A stretch of 64,000 bases of DNA from an uncultured Clostridia bacterium (GCA_947585745.1 CANPXF010000009.1:1-64000), one strand, 5' to 3'; positions 51,838-61,526 are shown, counted from the first letter of the stretch. Notes: generated from the letters alone by a model not told the origin. Numbers and translations are program-made.

Positions 51838-54465
51838 TTATAAGCTTTCGCTTACAATATCTTTTACCGCGTTTAAGGCTTCGGAAATTTTAGAAATATC
51901 CTTCGCCCCTGCCATAGCCATATCGGGTTTTCCTCCGCCGTTACCGCCCGTAATCTGTGCTGTGGCTTTTACAATTTTTCCCGCGTTAAGTCCGAGAGAA
52001 ACCGCGTCTTTTCCGCAGGCGCAGGCGAACGTTCCCTTTTCTCCGTTTATTCCGCATATAACAACAACGGATTTTTGGTTTTTGTCAAGACACATATTAC
52101 ATATGTCCTTAAGCTGGTCGCCCTGAACGTCTTTAACCTCGCTCGTCACAACGCTGACGCCGTCTACATCAACGGAACCTGATAAAATTCCGTCTATCTG
52201 TGAAAACGCAAGCTTATTTTTGAGAGTTGAAATCTCCCTGTCCTTATTTTTAATTTCTTCGGAAATCCTCTGCGCGGACAAAACAAGCTTTCTCGGGTCG
52301 TTCAGCTTAAATACAGACGAAACCTCGCCTATTGTCGCTATCGTATTGTTCAGGTAATCAAGAACCCCGAAGCCCGTTAACGCCTCAATACGTCTTACTC
52401 CTGCCGCAACAGAGCCCTCCTGCCTGATTTTAAACAACCCGATTTTTGCGGTATTGTCAACGTGAGTACCTCCGCAAAGCTCAACGGAAAAATCTCCCGC
52501 CTTAACAACCCGTACAACATCGCCGTACTTCTCGCCGAAAAGCGCCATAGCGCCCATTTTTTTAGCCTCGTCTATCGGCATCTCAAGAGTATCAACAGCA
52601 ATTCCCTCAAGTATCTTTTCATTTATAAGCTGTTCAACCTCTATAAGCTGTTTAGCCGTCATTGCCTCAAAATGAGTGAAATCAAAGCGGAAATAATCGT
52701 CAAAAACAAGCTGTCCCGCCTGCTCGACGTGAGTTCCGAGGACCTTTCTCAAAGCCGCCTGAAGAAGATGCGCGGCGGAATGATTACGGCGGATATTTTC
52801 TCTGCGCCTGTCGTCGATAGAAAGCTTAACATCGTCGCCGACTGTTACAGCGCCGCTGTTCACCGTTACGCTGTGCAGGAAAATCCCCTGAGCGTCCTTG
52901 GTGGTATTATCAACGCTTATCTCCGAGTTTTGAGAAGTAATAGTTCCCGTATCTCCGACCTGTCCTCCGCTTTCCGCATAGAAAGGCGTTTTGTCGGTTA
53001 CGATAATTGCGCTTTCTCCCTCGGTAACCATTTCAACACGCTCACCGTCACGAACAATGGCAAGGATTTTTGCGTCAGAACAGTAATCTGTGTATCCCAC
53101 AAACTCGGTAGAGGGAATATCCGATAAATCCGTGCTGTCAGAAATCCAGGCGTCAGCGCCCGCGTTTTTTCTTGCGTTACGACTGCGCTTTTTCTGCTCC
53201 GCGAGGAGCTCCCCAAAGCGTTTTACGTCAACCTTGATTCCCGATTCAGAGGCAATTTCACGGGTTAAATCAATGGGAAATCCGAATGTGTCGTTTAATT
53301 TAAACGCGTCCTCACCCGAAATTTCATTAGTTGCTCTGCTGTCGATAATTTCATTAAGCATCGCAAGGCCCTGGTCGATAGTACGAGAAAAATTTTCTTC
53401 CTCAACTTTAACTAATTTTGTAATAAAATCCTGCTTTTCCCTAAGCTCGGGATACGCCGATTCGTTTTCCCTGATAACCGTTTCGCAAATTTTATAAAGG
53501 AAAGGCTTTTTGTATCCTAAAAGTCTTCCGTGGCGCGACGCGCGGCGGAGAAGTCTTCTTAATACATATCCCCTGCCCTCGTTGGAGGGCATAACTCCAT
53601 CGGAAATCATAAAGGTTGTCGAACGGATATGGTCGGTTATAACTCTTAAAGAAATATCGGTTTTCGGGCTTTCGCCGTATTTAACGCCGACAATATCGCT
53701 TATGTGTTTCATAATATTCTGAACAGTATCTACGAGAAAAAGGTTGTCCACTCCCTGCATAACACAAGCAAGACGTTCAAGTCCCATACCTGTATCGATA
53801 TTCGGGTGTTCCAAAGGGGTATAGTTATCGTGTCCGTCGTTATCAAACTGGGTAAACACGAGGTTCCAAACCTCCATATAACGGTCGCAGTCGCAACCGA
53901 CCTTGCAGGTCGGCTTTTTACAGCCGTGCTCCTCTCCTCTGTCGTAATAAATTTCCGAACAGGGACCGCAGGGACCGCTTCCGTGCTCCCAAAAATTATC
54001 AGCTTTTCCCAAACGAACCATATGAGACGGAGAAACTCCGATTTTTTTAGTCCAAATGTCATACGCTTCATCGTCGTCCTGATAAACGGAAACATACAGC
54101 TTTTCCTCGGGAATTTCAAGAACCTCCGTAAAAAACTCCCACGCCCACGCGGTGGCTTCTTTCTTAAAGTAATCCCCGAACGAAAAGTTTCCGAGCATCT
54201 CAAAATACGTGCCGTGGCGGTCGGTAATACCTACCTCCTCAATGTCAGGCGTACGGATACATTTTTGGCAAGTTGTCACTCTTGATTTAGGCGGTGTGAT
54301 TTCCCCCGTAAAATACTTTTTCATAGGAGCCATACCGCTGTTTATAAGCAAAAGGCTGTTGTCGTTTTTCGGAATTAACGGGAACGAGTCAAGGCGAAGA
54401 CAACCCTTGCTCTCCATAAAGGATAAAAACTTTTCTCTGAGTTCGTTAAGACCTGTCCATTGCAT
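51838..54465 (-). CDS. alaS: Alanyl-tRNA synthetase
   Basis: AlaRS charges tRNA-Ala. The 875-residue protein is complete: class II catalytic core from LNELREKFLSFMESKGC with RVTTCQKCIRTPDIEEVG, editing domain with NHSAAHLLQ and CGGTHV zinc motifs near residues 565 and 665, and the C-terminal C-Ala domain with GGNGGGKPDMA near the end. A cysteine cluster CKKPTCKVGCDCDRY sits in the core. It is the last gene of the run that begins with thyX. Confidence 0.97.
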   Translation of the reverse strand: MQWTGLNELREKFLSFMESKGCLRLDSFPLIPKNDNSLLLINSGMAPMKKYFTGEITPPKSRVTTCQKCIRTPDIEEVGITDRHGTYFEMLGNFSFGDYFKKEATAWAWEFFTEVLEIPEEKLYVSVYQDDDEAYDIWTKKIGVSPSHMVRLGKADNFWEHGSGPCGPCSEIYYDRGEEHGCKKPTCKVGCDCDRYMEVWNLVFTQFDNDGHDNYTPLEHPNIDTGMGLERLACVMQGVDNLFLVDTVQNIMKHISDIVGVKYGESPKTDISLRVITDHIRSTTFMISDGVMPSNEGRGYVLRRLLRRASRHGRLLGYKKPFLYKICETVIRENESAYPELREKQDFITKLVKVEEENFSRTIDQGLAMLNEIIDSRATNEISGEDAFKLNDTFGFPIDLTREIASESGIKVDVKRFGELLAEQKKRSRNARKNAGADAWISDSTDLSDIPSTEFVGYTDYCSDAKILAIVRDGERVEMVTEGESAIIVTDKTPFYAESGGQVGDTGTITSQNSEISVDNTTKDAQGIFLHSVTVNSGAVTVGDDVKLSIDDRRRENIRRNHSAAHLLQAALRKVLGTHVEQAGQLVFDDYFRFDFTHFEAMTAKQLIEVEQLINEKILEGIAVDTLEMPIDEAKKMGAMALFGEKYGDVVRVVKAGDFSVELCGGTHVDNTAKIGLFKIRQEGSVAAGVRRIEALTGFGVLDYLNNTIATIGEVSSVFKLNDPRKLVLSAQRISEEIKNKDREISTLKNKLAFSQIDGILSGSVDVDGVSVVTSEVKDVQGDQLKDICNMCLDKNQKSVVVICGINGEKGTFACACGKDAVSLGLNAGKIVKATAQITGGNGGGKPDMAMAGAKDISKISEALNAVKDIVSESL

Positions 54466-54497
54466 AGTTTATCATACTCCTTAAAAATTACGTCTGA

Positions 54498-55712
54498 TTA
54501 ATCGCGTTTCCTGCGGATAAAACTTTCCGCGGGTATCGTTTTTGTGCAAATCATATTAAGCTTTTCCATAGCGTGAGGCGCGCTTGACACCTTTTCGCCG
54601 TAAATATTTTCAAGCTCCAAACATTTAGTATTAAACGGAATACCGTCGGGCGGAAGAATATCCAAGGTATCGCCGACTGAAAATTTATTGCGCTGGGTAA
54701 TTTCAGCCGTATTCCCATTACTTTTCCCGCAAAACGCAACGACATCATAATTTCTTATATAACCGCCGTTGCCGATAACCTGACCGGGTTCGCCTCCGAA
54801 ATAAAAGCCTGTATTGTATTCGCGGTGGCTTATTTTTTCGGTTTCCTCAAAAATCCAACGGGGCAGTTTAAAATCTCCGTGATTCTTCATATACTCGTCC
54901 ACAGCGTGGCGGTAAGCGTTTGTAATTACCGCGGTATAATAACTCGATTTAGCCCGTCCTTCGATTTTAAAGCTTGAAATCCCCGCCTTAACAAGCTCGG
55001 GAATATGTTCAATCATACAAAGGTCACGGGAATTATAAAGAAATGTTCCCTGCTCGTTTTCTTCAACGGGGAAATACTGCCCCTCTCGGTTCTCTTCAAA
55101 AAGGTGGTATTTCCAACGGCAGGGCTGGGCGCAGTCGCCTCGGTTGGCGTCACGTCCCGTCATATAGCTTGAAATAAGGCACCGCCCCGAGAATGATACG
55201 CACATCGCTCCGTGGACAAAGGTTTCTATTTCAAGCTCCTTCGGTGTTTTTGCGCGTAAGGCCGCAATTTCATCCAAGGAAAGCTCTCTCGCCAGAACAA
55301 CTCTTGACGCGCCCATATTATAAAGGGTATTAGCGGTTAAATGGTTGGTTACGCCTGCCTGAGTGGAAACGTGGAGCGCAACGTTCGGCGCGCATTTTTT
55401 CGCAAGCTCCATAACGCCGACGTCAGCTATGATAAACGCGTCAACACCGGCGTCCTGCGCGGATTTTAAAAATTCGGGAAGCTCGTCTGTTTCATAAACA
55501 CGGGGCAGAGTATTGCAGGCAAGATGAACCTTTACGTTATTCTCGTGCGCAAAATCACAGGCTTTTTTTAAGCTTTCGTTGTCAAAATTGGCGGAGGCGG
55601 TACGCATTCCAAAATTCTTTCCAGCAAGAAAAACAGCGTCAGCGCCGAACTTCACCGCAGAATTAAGACATTCAAAATCGCCCGCGGGTGATAAAATTTC
55701 AGGTTTAGTCAT
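54498..55712 (-). CDS. U32 family peptidase / tRNA hydroxylation protein
   Basis: The 404-residue protein belongs to the U32 family. It has KPEILSPAGDFECLNSAVKFGADAVF (read in parts) at the start and the Cys-rich signature ISSYMTGRDANRGDCAQPCR near residue 180, whose cysteines bind an iron-sulfur cluster or zinc. Relatives TrhP/YrrO serve in prephenate-dependent hydroxylation of tRNA uridine 34, others act as collagenases. The neighbours alaS and mltG match the common Firmicute order yrrL-yrrN-yrrO, favouring the tRNA role. Confidence 0.88.
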   Translation of the reverse strand: MTKPEILSPAGDFECLNSAVKFGADAVFLAGKNFGMRTASANFDNESLKKACDFAHENNVKVHLACNTLPRVYETDELPEFLKSAQDAGVDAFIIADVGVMELAKKCAPNVALHVSTQAGVTNHLTANTLYNMGASRVVLARELSLDEIAALRAKTPKELEIETFVHGAMCVSFSGRCLISSYMTGRDANRGDCAQPCRWKYHLFEENREGQYFPVEENEQGTFLYNSRDLCMIEHIPELVKAGISSFKIEGRAKSSYYTAVITNAYRHAVDEYMKNHGDFKLPRWIFEETEKISHREYNTGFYFGGEPGQVIGNGGYIRNYDVVAFCGKSNGNTAEITQRNKFSVGDTLDILPPDGIPFNTKCLELENIYGEKVSSAPHAMEKLNMICTKTIPAESFIRRKRD

Positions 55713-55719
55713 ATTACTC

Positions 55720-57072
55720 CTAATTTATTGAAGCAAGGTTTATATTCTGCTGGTAAAGAGTTGACGCGTAATACGGTGTTCCGTCCTTTGCGTGGCAGAA
55801 ATAGAGGTATGAGGTGTCGTTCGGATAAATCGCCGCCATAATAGCGTCCATTCCGGGGTTGCAAATCGGTCCCGGCGGAAGTCCGTTAATTTTATAAGTG
55901 TTATACGTGCTTTTGAATGTTTTTTTCTCATTTTCGGGGATATTCTTCTTGCTTCTATAGGGATAGTACTTTGTCGAGTCAAGACTCAGCTTTCTTACGC
56001 CGTAGTCAACGTCGTATTCAAGACGGTTGTGAAGAATAGAGCTTATATTATACATATCCTTTTTATTCGCCGCCTCCGCCTGAATTATAGACGCCATAAT
56101 GAGAATCTGGTTCAGAGAATAATCGTTTGACTCGGAAAGCTTTTTAATGTTGACGGCCTTGCTGTATCCGTCTACGTTTTGATTTTCATAAATCCTTGTT
56201 TCGTAGTCGTTTAACATTCTTGTAATCGTAAGCTTAGGGTCCTCATTGTGGTAACACTCATAGGTATCGGGGAAAAGATAACCCTCAAGCTTATAGTAGC
56301 GTTTATCGTAATTTTTAATATTGGCTATAAACTCATAGTCCTCGTCAAAATAATCGGAATTACAAAGCTTTAAAAATTCCTCCGTATCGGGTAAAACATC
56401 CTTTTCAACAAGCATATTCGCAATCTCCAAAACGTTCATACCCTCGGGAACAGTTACCTTTATCGTATCGGTTCGGTTAGACATAGACTGCAGGTAATTT
56501 ATAATCGCCTCGTAGTCCATATTTGTGGACATATTATAAACGCCCTGTGTGAATAAATTGGCGTTTTTTGTAAGGGTTGCGTACATATTGAAAAATTTTT
56601 CTTCCTTAATAACGCCCTTGTCCCAAAGCGCCTTTGAAACATCGTCAAGAGTGGGATTTTCGGGAATTTCAACAGTCACGGTATTCTGCTCGCTTCGATT
56701 TATCGCAAGCATATCATTAACGCCCACCATAAGATACATAGCGAACATCACACCGACAAGCAAAACGGAAACCCACCATATAATACGGAAACGGCGCTTA
56801 TTCTGATGGTCTGCATATTTAAGCTGTTTTTTCTGCTCGCGTTTTTCACGCTTTCGCATATGTCTTGAGTTGCGCTCCATTTGCTCGCGGACGTCCTCAT
56901 CGGAAAACGAGCTTATGGTCTTAGGACCCTCGTCGTCAAAGTTTTCAAGCTCGCGGTAACGCTCGCCTACAGCGAGGTTATCGTCGTCTATATTGAGATG
57001 AAAGCTCTGAATTTTTTGCCGTCTGCGTTCTTCTATCTCTTTTTCTTCAAAAGAATTATTTTTTGAATCCAT
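55720..57072 (-). CDS. mltG: Endolytic murein transglycosylase MltG
   Basis: MltG (YrrL) cuts new glycan strands in the membrane region and sets their length. The 450-residue protein has a charged cytoplasmic part (about 110), one membrane helix (about 102-122), then the LysM-like and YceG domains. The catalytic Glu is in MASIIQAEAAN near residue 330 and the family motif YNTYKINGLPPGPICNPG follows. It is 8 bases before the U32 gene and 11 after the 5-FCL gene. Confidence 0.94.
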   Translation of the reverse strand: MDSKNNSFEEKEIEERRRQKIQSFHLNIDDDNLAVGERYRELENFDDEGPKTISSFSDEDVREQMERNSRHMRKREKREQKKQLKYADHQNKRRFRIIWWVSVLLVGVMFAMYLMVGVNDMLAINRSEQNTVTVEIPENPTLDDVSKALWDKGVIKEEKFFNMYATLTKNANLFTQGVYNMSTNMDYEAIINYLQSMSNRTDTIKVTVPEGMNVLEIANMLVEKDVLPDTEEFLKLCNSDYFDEDYEFIANIKNYDKRYYKLEGYLFPDTYECYHNEDPKLTITRMLNDYETRIYENQNVDGYSKAVNIKKLSESNDYSLNQILIMASIIQAEAANKKDMYNISSILHNRLEYDVDYGVRKLSLDSTKYYPYRSKKNIPENEKKTFKSTYNTYKINGLPPGPICNPGMDAIMAAIYPNDTSYLYFCHAKDGTPYYASTLYQQNINLASIN

Positions 57073-57082
57073 AATTCTCCCC

Positions 57083-57667
57083 TTATCTTGTGTCTATTGT
57101 GTATTTATCAGTAACTACTAAATTACTTGGCTTGTCGTAATAGCCGAGCGGAAGCTTGTTCTCAATACATCTTGAATAGCAAATTCCTACAGTCAGTCCG
57201 CTGTAATCGCAAATAAAGCGGTCATAATAACCTTTCCCGAAGCCCAAACGGTAACCGTTTCTATCAAAAACAAGTCCGGGAACAATCATTATATCGGCGT
57301 CCTTTTCATCTGCGCGGGAGCACTTTTCCGCGTCGGGCTCTAAAAGTCCGTAATATCCCCTTTTTAAATCGTCAAATGAATTTATGTAGTAAAAATCAAT
57401 TGTGGTAGACTTTGTATTGCAAAGCGGAACAGCGACCTTTTTCCCGTTTTTCAACGCGTCTGAAATAATGTCCTCGGTATTAACCTCAATATCCTTTGAT
57501 ACGAAAGCAAAAACGGTTTTTGCCGATTTATATTCTTGAAGATTGAGAAAGCGTTCGGTTATTTTTTCATCTAATTCCGCTTTCTTTTCATAAGAAAAAT
57601 TTTCCCTAAGCTTTTTATATTTTGAGCGAATCTCGTTTTTTCTTTGCTTTAGGTTTTTTAAGGACAT
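57083..57667 (-). CDS. 5-formyltetrahydrofolate cyclo-ligase
   Basis: This 194-residue enzyme turns 5-formyl-THF into 5,10-methenyl-THF using ATP, returning a stored folate to use. The N terminus KNEIRSKYKKLRENFSYEKK is typical and the ATP-site motif is VFDRNGYRLGFGKGYYDRF near residues 138-156. It overlaps the DJ-1 gene by 10 bases. Together with ThyX, FolT and the THF riboswitch it adds to the folate theme of the window. Confidence 0.93.
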   Translation of the reverse strand: MSLKNLKQRKNEIRSKYKKLRENFSYEKKAELDEKITERFLNLQEYKSAKTVFAFVSKDIEVNTEDIISDALKNGKKVAVPLCNTKSTTIDFYYINSFDDLKRGYYGLLEPDAEKCSRADEKDADIMIVPGLVFDRNGYRLGFGKGYYDRFICDYSGLTVGICYSRCIENKLPLGYYDKPSNLVVTDKYTIDTR

Positions 57668-58197
57668 TGCATAGTCTCCTTAACGTGACTTGCAATTTCC
57701 TTTGACGCCATTTTTTCTGCAATTAAAAGTCCGAACTGAATCGTACAGCCGGCGCCCTTGCCCGTAATTATGTTTCCGTCAGATACGGCAGGCTCTCCCG
57801 TGTAATTCACCTTATCCTCATTTACCTCACAGCCGGGGAAACAGGTAGCGTTTTTGCCGTTTAAAATTCCCTTGTGTCCGAGGATTGACGGCGCGGCGCA
57901 GATAGCGCAAATCTGCTTGTTATTCTCAACCGCGTAATCCAAAACGGACTGAACAAATTCTGACTTTTCCAAATTTCTTGTTCCGTCAAGTCCTCCCGGC
58001 AGAATTACCGCGTCCAGCCTATCAAGTTCAACCTCGTCACATAAAATATCAGCCTCAACCTTAATTTTACAAGATGAAGTAACTGTTTTTCCCGTAACGC
58101 CCACGGTCAGAATATCGAGCTTTGCCCTCCTTAAAACGTCAACTGTGGTCAGCGCCTCGGTAATTTCAAATCCGTCTGCAAGCATAATGTAAATCAT
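57658..58197 (-). CDS. DJ-1/PfpI family protein
   Basis: The start at 58197 has AAAGGA eight bases upstream, giving 179 residues. The DJ-1 core shows VILPGGLDGTRNLE and the nucleophile Cys in AICAAPSILGHKG near residue 98; a Glu early in MLADGFEITEALT completes the site. Members repair glyoxal damage or act as proteases or chaperones. It overlaps the 5-FCL gene and follows the GNAT gene by 13 bases. Confidence 0.88.
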   Translation of the reverse strand: MIYIMLADGFEITEALTTVDVLRRAKLDILTVGVTGKTVTSSCKIKVEADILCDEVELDRLDAVILPGGLDGTRNLEKSEFVQSVLDYAVENNKQICAICAAPSILGHKGILNGKNATCFPGCEVNEDKVNYTGEPAVSDGNIITGKGAGCTIQFGLLIAEKMASKEIASHVKETMQCP

Positions 58198-58210
58198 ATC
58201 AAATTTCCTT

Positions 58211-59023
58211 TCAGTCAAGTGTAAGTCCGGCATAAATCGTTTCGGGGTTATAGCCTGTTATTGATTTTACCATAGCGAATTTTTCAGGTCTGCTGTCGAT
58301 GAATTTCTGATTGGGCGAAAGATGAAATCTAAATTTTTCGTTTTTAAACTCCGTAAGCAAATCGGTAAGCAGATACGGAGCGTTTTTATCGTCGCAGATA
58401 AATTCCGAAACGTAGCAGTAATCTCCCTCGTCAAACGCTATAGCGTAGCCGTAATTGTTCTTTATAATTTTTGCTCCGTAAAGAGCATTGTATTCAAACG
58501 CAAAATCAATGTGATTATTATTCCAAAAAAGAAAATTATCTTTCAAAACCCTGTTTCTTATTCCGCAGTACCCGTTAACGACATTCTCGCTCACTTCATA
58601 AGGCTTGGAAATCTCTGAAATCTCTTCCCTGCTAAGCTCTGCAGTATTGGATGTAAGCGGTTTGAATCCGAGTTTTTCATAGTAGCCGTAAAGAGAATCG
58701 CTTGCCGGGAGAGTTACGCAAAGCTCCTGCATAGTGATTGACAGAGCATAATGAATAAGCCCCTTCATAACTCCCGCGCCGCGAAATTCGTCCTTTGTGG
58801 CGGCGGCGTAAAGATAACCCGCCTTTCTTGAGTTAACTGTGGTAGGAATAATATACACCATTGCGATAAGCTCGTCACCGTCAAGACAAATATAACAAAT
58901 TTCAGGTTTAAAAATTCTTTTAAAGAATAATTCGAGCGCTTCATCGTTTTCTTTAAACGTATTTTTAAATAGTTCTTTTAAAGAATTAATATCACTGCTT
59001 TGGGCAACTCTAAGCCTTATCAT
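58211..59023 (-). CDS. GNAT family N-acetyltransferase
   Basis: The start at 59023 has GGGGG six bases upstream, giving 270 residues. The acetyl-CoA loop is EFRGAGVMKGLIHYAL near residue 89, and YGYYEKLGFKPL closes the GNAT domain near residue 127. About 140 extra residues follow, a helical plus beta tail resembling the SCP2-like second half of Eis-type enzymes in position, but I cannot confirm this. The substrate is unknown. It overlaps the DUF2156 gene by 14 bases. Confidence 0.8.
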   Translation of the reverse strand: MIRLRVAQSSDINSLKELFKNTFKENDEALELFFKRIFKPEICYICLDGDELIAMVYIIPTTVNSRKAGYLYAAATKDEFRGAGVMKGLIHYALSITMQELCVTLPASDSLYGYYEKLGFKPLTSNTAELSREEISEISKPYEVSENVVNGYCGIRNRVLKDNFLFWNNNHIDFAFEYNALYGAKIIKNNYGYAIAFDEGDYCYVSEFICDDKNAPYLLTDLLTEFKNEKFRFHLSPNQKFIDSRPEKFAMVKSITGYNPETIYAGLTLD

Positions 59024-59903
59024 CTCTAACCCCCGCATACCGCTTTAAAATCACAACAGGGTGATAGGAAAGCTTAGAGCGCCGAAGCGATTCAATTCCC
59101 ATATCTTCTTCCCTGTTTATAAACTCAAAACCAACCAGAGTTTTTGCAAATTCATTGTTAATCTTTGAATAAACGCCGTCATATTCAACCAAACCTTTTT
59201 CAAAAATAACGTCAAAGGTTCTCCGATTTATGTCGCAACCCATTGTCATTGCCACGGGTTCATCGTCAACGTAGAGCAAACCGCCGTGCATTTTTAAAAG
59301 CTCGTAATTATCGAGAGTTTCCGAAATTGCTCTGTATTCGTCATTGGTGAAAGGGTCAATACCCTTATTACGGCACCATTTTTCCGCAACTTTAAGCGCG
59401 TCAAGTCTGTTGTCCTTTGAAATCAAGGAAAATCTCCAGTTCGGATAAGTCCTGTTAAATTTTGAAATATGATTTCTCTTTGAATGATATTTCTGTCCGG
59501 GGAGGATAGTCAAATCGTAGTTGCGGTAAATATAATCCTCATCGCCTCTTAATTCTTCAAAAGAATATTTGTAGCCCGTGATTTCTACAAGCTTCTGTTT
59601 TTGGGCGTCGGTGAGCATAACAAATTTCGCTTTAACTCCGCGCTGTTTAGCGTCGTTAAAAATTTCCGCTAATATAGCCGTCGGGTCGCCCTCGCCGACA
59701 GGAAAGCAATATCCCCACGGTTTGTCATTCCTGAAATAAGCTAAAACTAAAAAACCGCAGTATATACAAATTTTAATTTTATATTTATTTCTCCATATAA
59801 AGATGTTTGCCGTGTTAAAATCACAGCCCATTGTTCCGTAATTTTCGCAAATCTTTCTGATATAGGGCAAATCATTCTTTACAGGCGTTTTAAAATCAAA
59901 CAT
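59010..59903 (-). CDS. DUF2156 (phosphatidylglycerol lysyltransferase-like) protein
   Basis: The 297-residue protein is a tandem-GNAT fold of the DUF2156 family: the Tyr-rich YCFPVGEGDP, RNYDLTILPGQKYHSKRNHI (read in parts) and DDEPVAMTMGCDINRRTFDV parts are characteristic. Family members with a membrane part (MprF) attach lysine to phosphatidylglycerol; this soluble form has no membrane helices, so another aminoacyl or acyl transfer is possible. It lies 2 bases after tmk. Confidence 0.85.
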   Translation of the reverse strand: MFDFKTPVKNDLPYIRKICENYGTMGCDFNTANIFIWRNKYKIKICIYCGFLVLAYFRNDKPWGYCFPVGEGDPTAILAEIFNDAKQRGVKAKFVMLTDAQKQKLVEITGYKYSFEELRGDEDYIYRNYDLTILPGQKYHSKRNHISKFNRTYPNWRFSLISKDNRLDALKVAEKWCRNKGIDPFTNDEYRAISETLDNYELLKMHGGLLYVDDEPVAMTMGCDINRRTFDVIFEKGLVEYDGVYSKINNEFAKTLVGFEFINREEDMGIESLRRSKLSYHPVVILKRYAGVRDDKA

Positions 59904-59905
59904 AA

Positions 59906-60565
59906 TTACCCTTCGATTATCTTTAGAATATCCCTTGATATATCTTCCACAGAACGCATTTCTCCGTTTTCCGTGCAGGAAATTTTCTTCCAGCCGAGTT
60001 TTTCAACGGCATATAAAGCGGATTTTCTGCACTGCAAAAGAAAATTAACGTTCTTTTCGTGTAAATCTTTTTTACTTTCATCGCCCGAATATCGCCCCGA
60101 AAGAAGTTTTTGAGAAACATCGGGTTCAACGTCAAGATAAATTACCGTATCGGGCTTAGGTACTTTTATCTTATCGTATTCAAAATTTTCCTGAAAATCT
60201 ATATAACTGTCCCACTGATTTTCGGGAAGTTTTGACATCTGATAAATAATATTGGAAGTTGCGTAACGGTCCGCGAGGATAACGGTACCGTTTTCGTAAT
60301 CCTCTTTCCAAAATTTTAAATAACTCGCGATTCTGTCCACGGTATAAAAAGCCGCGGCGGCATATGCGTTTACATCGTCGGGATTTTCTCCGAACTCCCC
60401 GTCAAGATACATTTTAACAAGAGCTGAACTCGGATTATCATAATCGGGAAATGTCAGCTTTTTAACCCTTTTGCCCTTAGACGCAAATGCTTTTTTCAGG
60501 ATTTCGGTCTGGGTTGCTTTTCCCGAGCCGTCAAGCCCCTCGATGACAATAAATTTACCTGCCAT
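59906..60565 (-). CDS. tmk: Thymidylate kinase
   Basis: Tmk phosphorylates dTMP to dTDP. The 219-residue protein has the P-loop IEGLDGSGKATQT near residue 8, the DR(Y/H) motif in LADRYATSN and a lid segment LLSGRYSGDESKKD. KLTFPDYDNP is the family phosphate-binding part. It overlaps thyX by 11 bases, so dTMP made by ThyX is passed straight to this step. Confidence 0.94.
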   Translation of the reverse strand: MAGKFIVIEGLDGSGKATQTEILKKAFASKGKRVKKLTFPDYDNPSSALVKMYLDGEFGENPDDVNAYAAAAFYTVDRIASYLKFWKEDYENGTVILADRYATSNIIYQMSKLPENQWDSYIDFQENFEYDKIKVPKPDTVIYLDVEPDVSQKLLSGRYSGDESKKDLHEKNVNFLLQCRKSALYAVEKLGWKKISCTENGEMRSVEDISRDILKIIEG

Positions 60566-61355
60566 ATTTCTCCCTCATCTCCTTTGCCTTTTTACAGGAC
60601 ATTTTGCCCTCGGGGCAAGGTCCGAAAAGGCACGCGGGACCGCATTTTGAGAAAAGATGAGGCGCGACCTTTAAACATTCAAGCAACATTTTCTCGGCTA
60701 CCATACGGATTTCCCACTGCGCTCGGTTGCAACAGCGGTGCGCGAAAAAGTTTTCAAGACTGCGGGTATTGAATGTGCATACAATTTTCGTGGTACAGGC
60801 GTTAGGAAGGACAAAACGAGCGTCCTCGTTAGCCTTTTTTACAAAATCGTTGTATTTAACCTTTTCATCGGCTTTAAAAGCCTCCATAATTTCTTCGTCA
60901 CTGCCCTTGTATTTATCGCCCGCAATATCCTTAATATATCCGACAACAAGAGCGTCGCGGATATTCCTATAGGCGTCGGACTGCATATCTATAACCCTTT
61001 TGTAAGCCTCAAAGGCTTTTTCATTTTTTTCAATTTCAGGCGGAGTTACAAACTCGAACCTTGTCCCGTCAACATATCTCTGCGACTGTTGTGAATACGA
61101 CGCTATTCTATGGCGTACAAGCTGATGGGAGCAAGCACGGCTTATTCCCTCTATTCCGAACGTAAAGGAAGCGTGTTCAAAGGGACTTCCGTGTCCCATA
61201 TCCGAAAGCATATTTATAAATTTCGAGGTATTCTCCTCGTCAAGACCTTCTCTTATATGTTCTATATCCGAAGCGGAATAACAAAGCTTCGCCGCCATTG
61301 CGACAACCTGCTCCGCGTCGGGAGTGTACGCTAAAAGAGTAACCTTCGGTTCCAT
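60555..61355 (-). CDS. thyX: Flavin-dependent thymidylate synthase ThyX
   Basis: ThyX methylates dUMP to dTMP with methylene-THF, FAD and NADPH, and does not make dihydrofolate. The 266-residue protein has the ThyX signature RHRIASYSQQSQRY near residues 81-94. The early HASFTFGIEGISRACSHQLV segment and late RCCNRAQWEIR also match. Unusually the tail carries five cysteines (FSKCGPACLFGPCPEGKMSC) that may bind a metal. It is the first gene of the run down to alaS. Confidence 0.95.
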   Translation of the reverse strand: MEPKVTLLAYTPDAEQVVAMAAKLCYSASDIEHIREGLDEENTSKFINMLSDMGHGSPFEHASFTFGIEGISRACSHQLVRHRIASYSQQSQRYVDGTRFEFVTPPEIEKNEKAFEAYKRVIDMQSDAYRNIRDALVVGYIKDIAGDKYKGSDEEIMEAFKADEKVKYNDFVKKANEDARFVLPNACTTKIVCTFNTRSLENFFAHRCCNRAQWEIRMVAEKMLLECLKVAPHLFSKCGPACLFGPCPEGKMSCKKAKEMREKYGR

Positions 61356-61392
61356 TATAATCCCCTTTTTTTACAAAAATCTATTCTTGTTA

Positions 61393-61421
61393 ATTGTATC
61401 ATAAACATATATAAAAATCAA
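61393..61421 (-). promoter_or_regulatory. Promoter of the thyX-to-alaS run
   Basis: TTGATT, a 17-base spacer and TACAAT on the minus strand, about 40 bases before the thyX start. Confidence 0.7.
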
Positions 61422-61476
61422 TACGGGAAAGCACTTACAAGCGCAATTACTTTCACCTGTTTGCAAAGCGTAAAAA

Positions 61477-61510
61477 TCGGACAGAAAGCAAATAAAAACT
61501 TTCTGTCCGA
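61477..61510 (-). terminator. Terminator after uvrA
   Basis: A perfect 12-bp stem (TCGGACAGAAAG with CTTTCTGTCCGA) lies 17 bases after the uvrA stop. The minus-strand side continues with TTTTACGC, a short T run. Confidence 0.8.
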
Positions 61511-61526
61511 AATTTTAACTAATCCA

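Noticed and set aside
52462..54484. Several plus-strand open frames of 70-221 codons opposite alaS
   Set aside because: They are antisense shadows produced by the codon pattern of a conserved synthetase gene; none has a ribosome site or homology I recognise.
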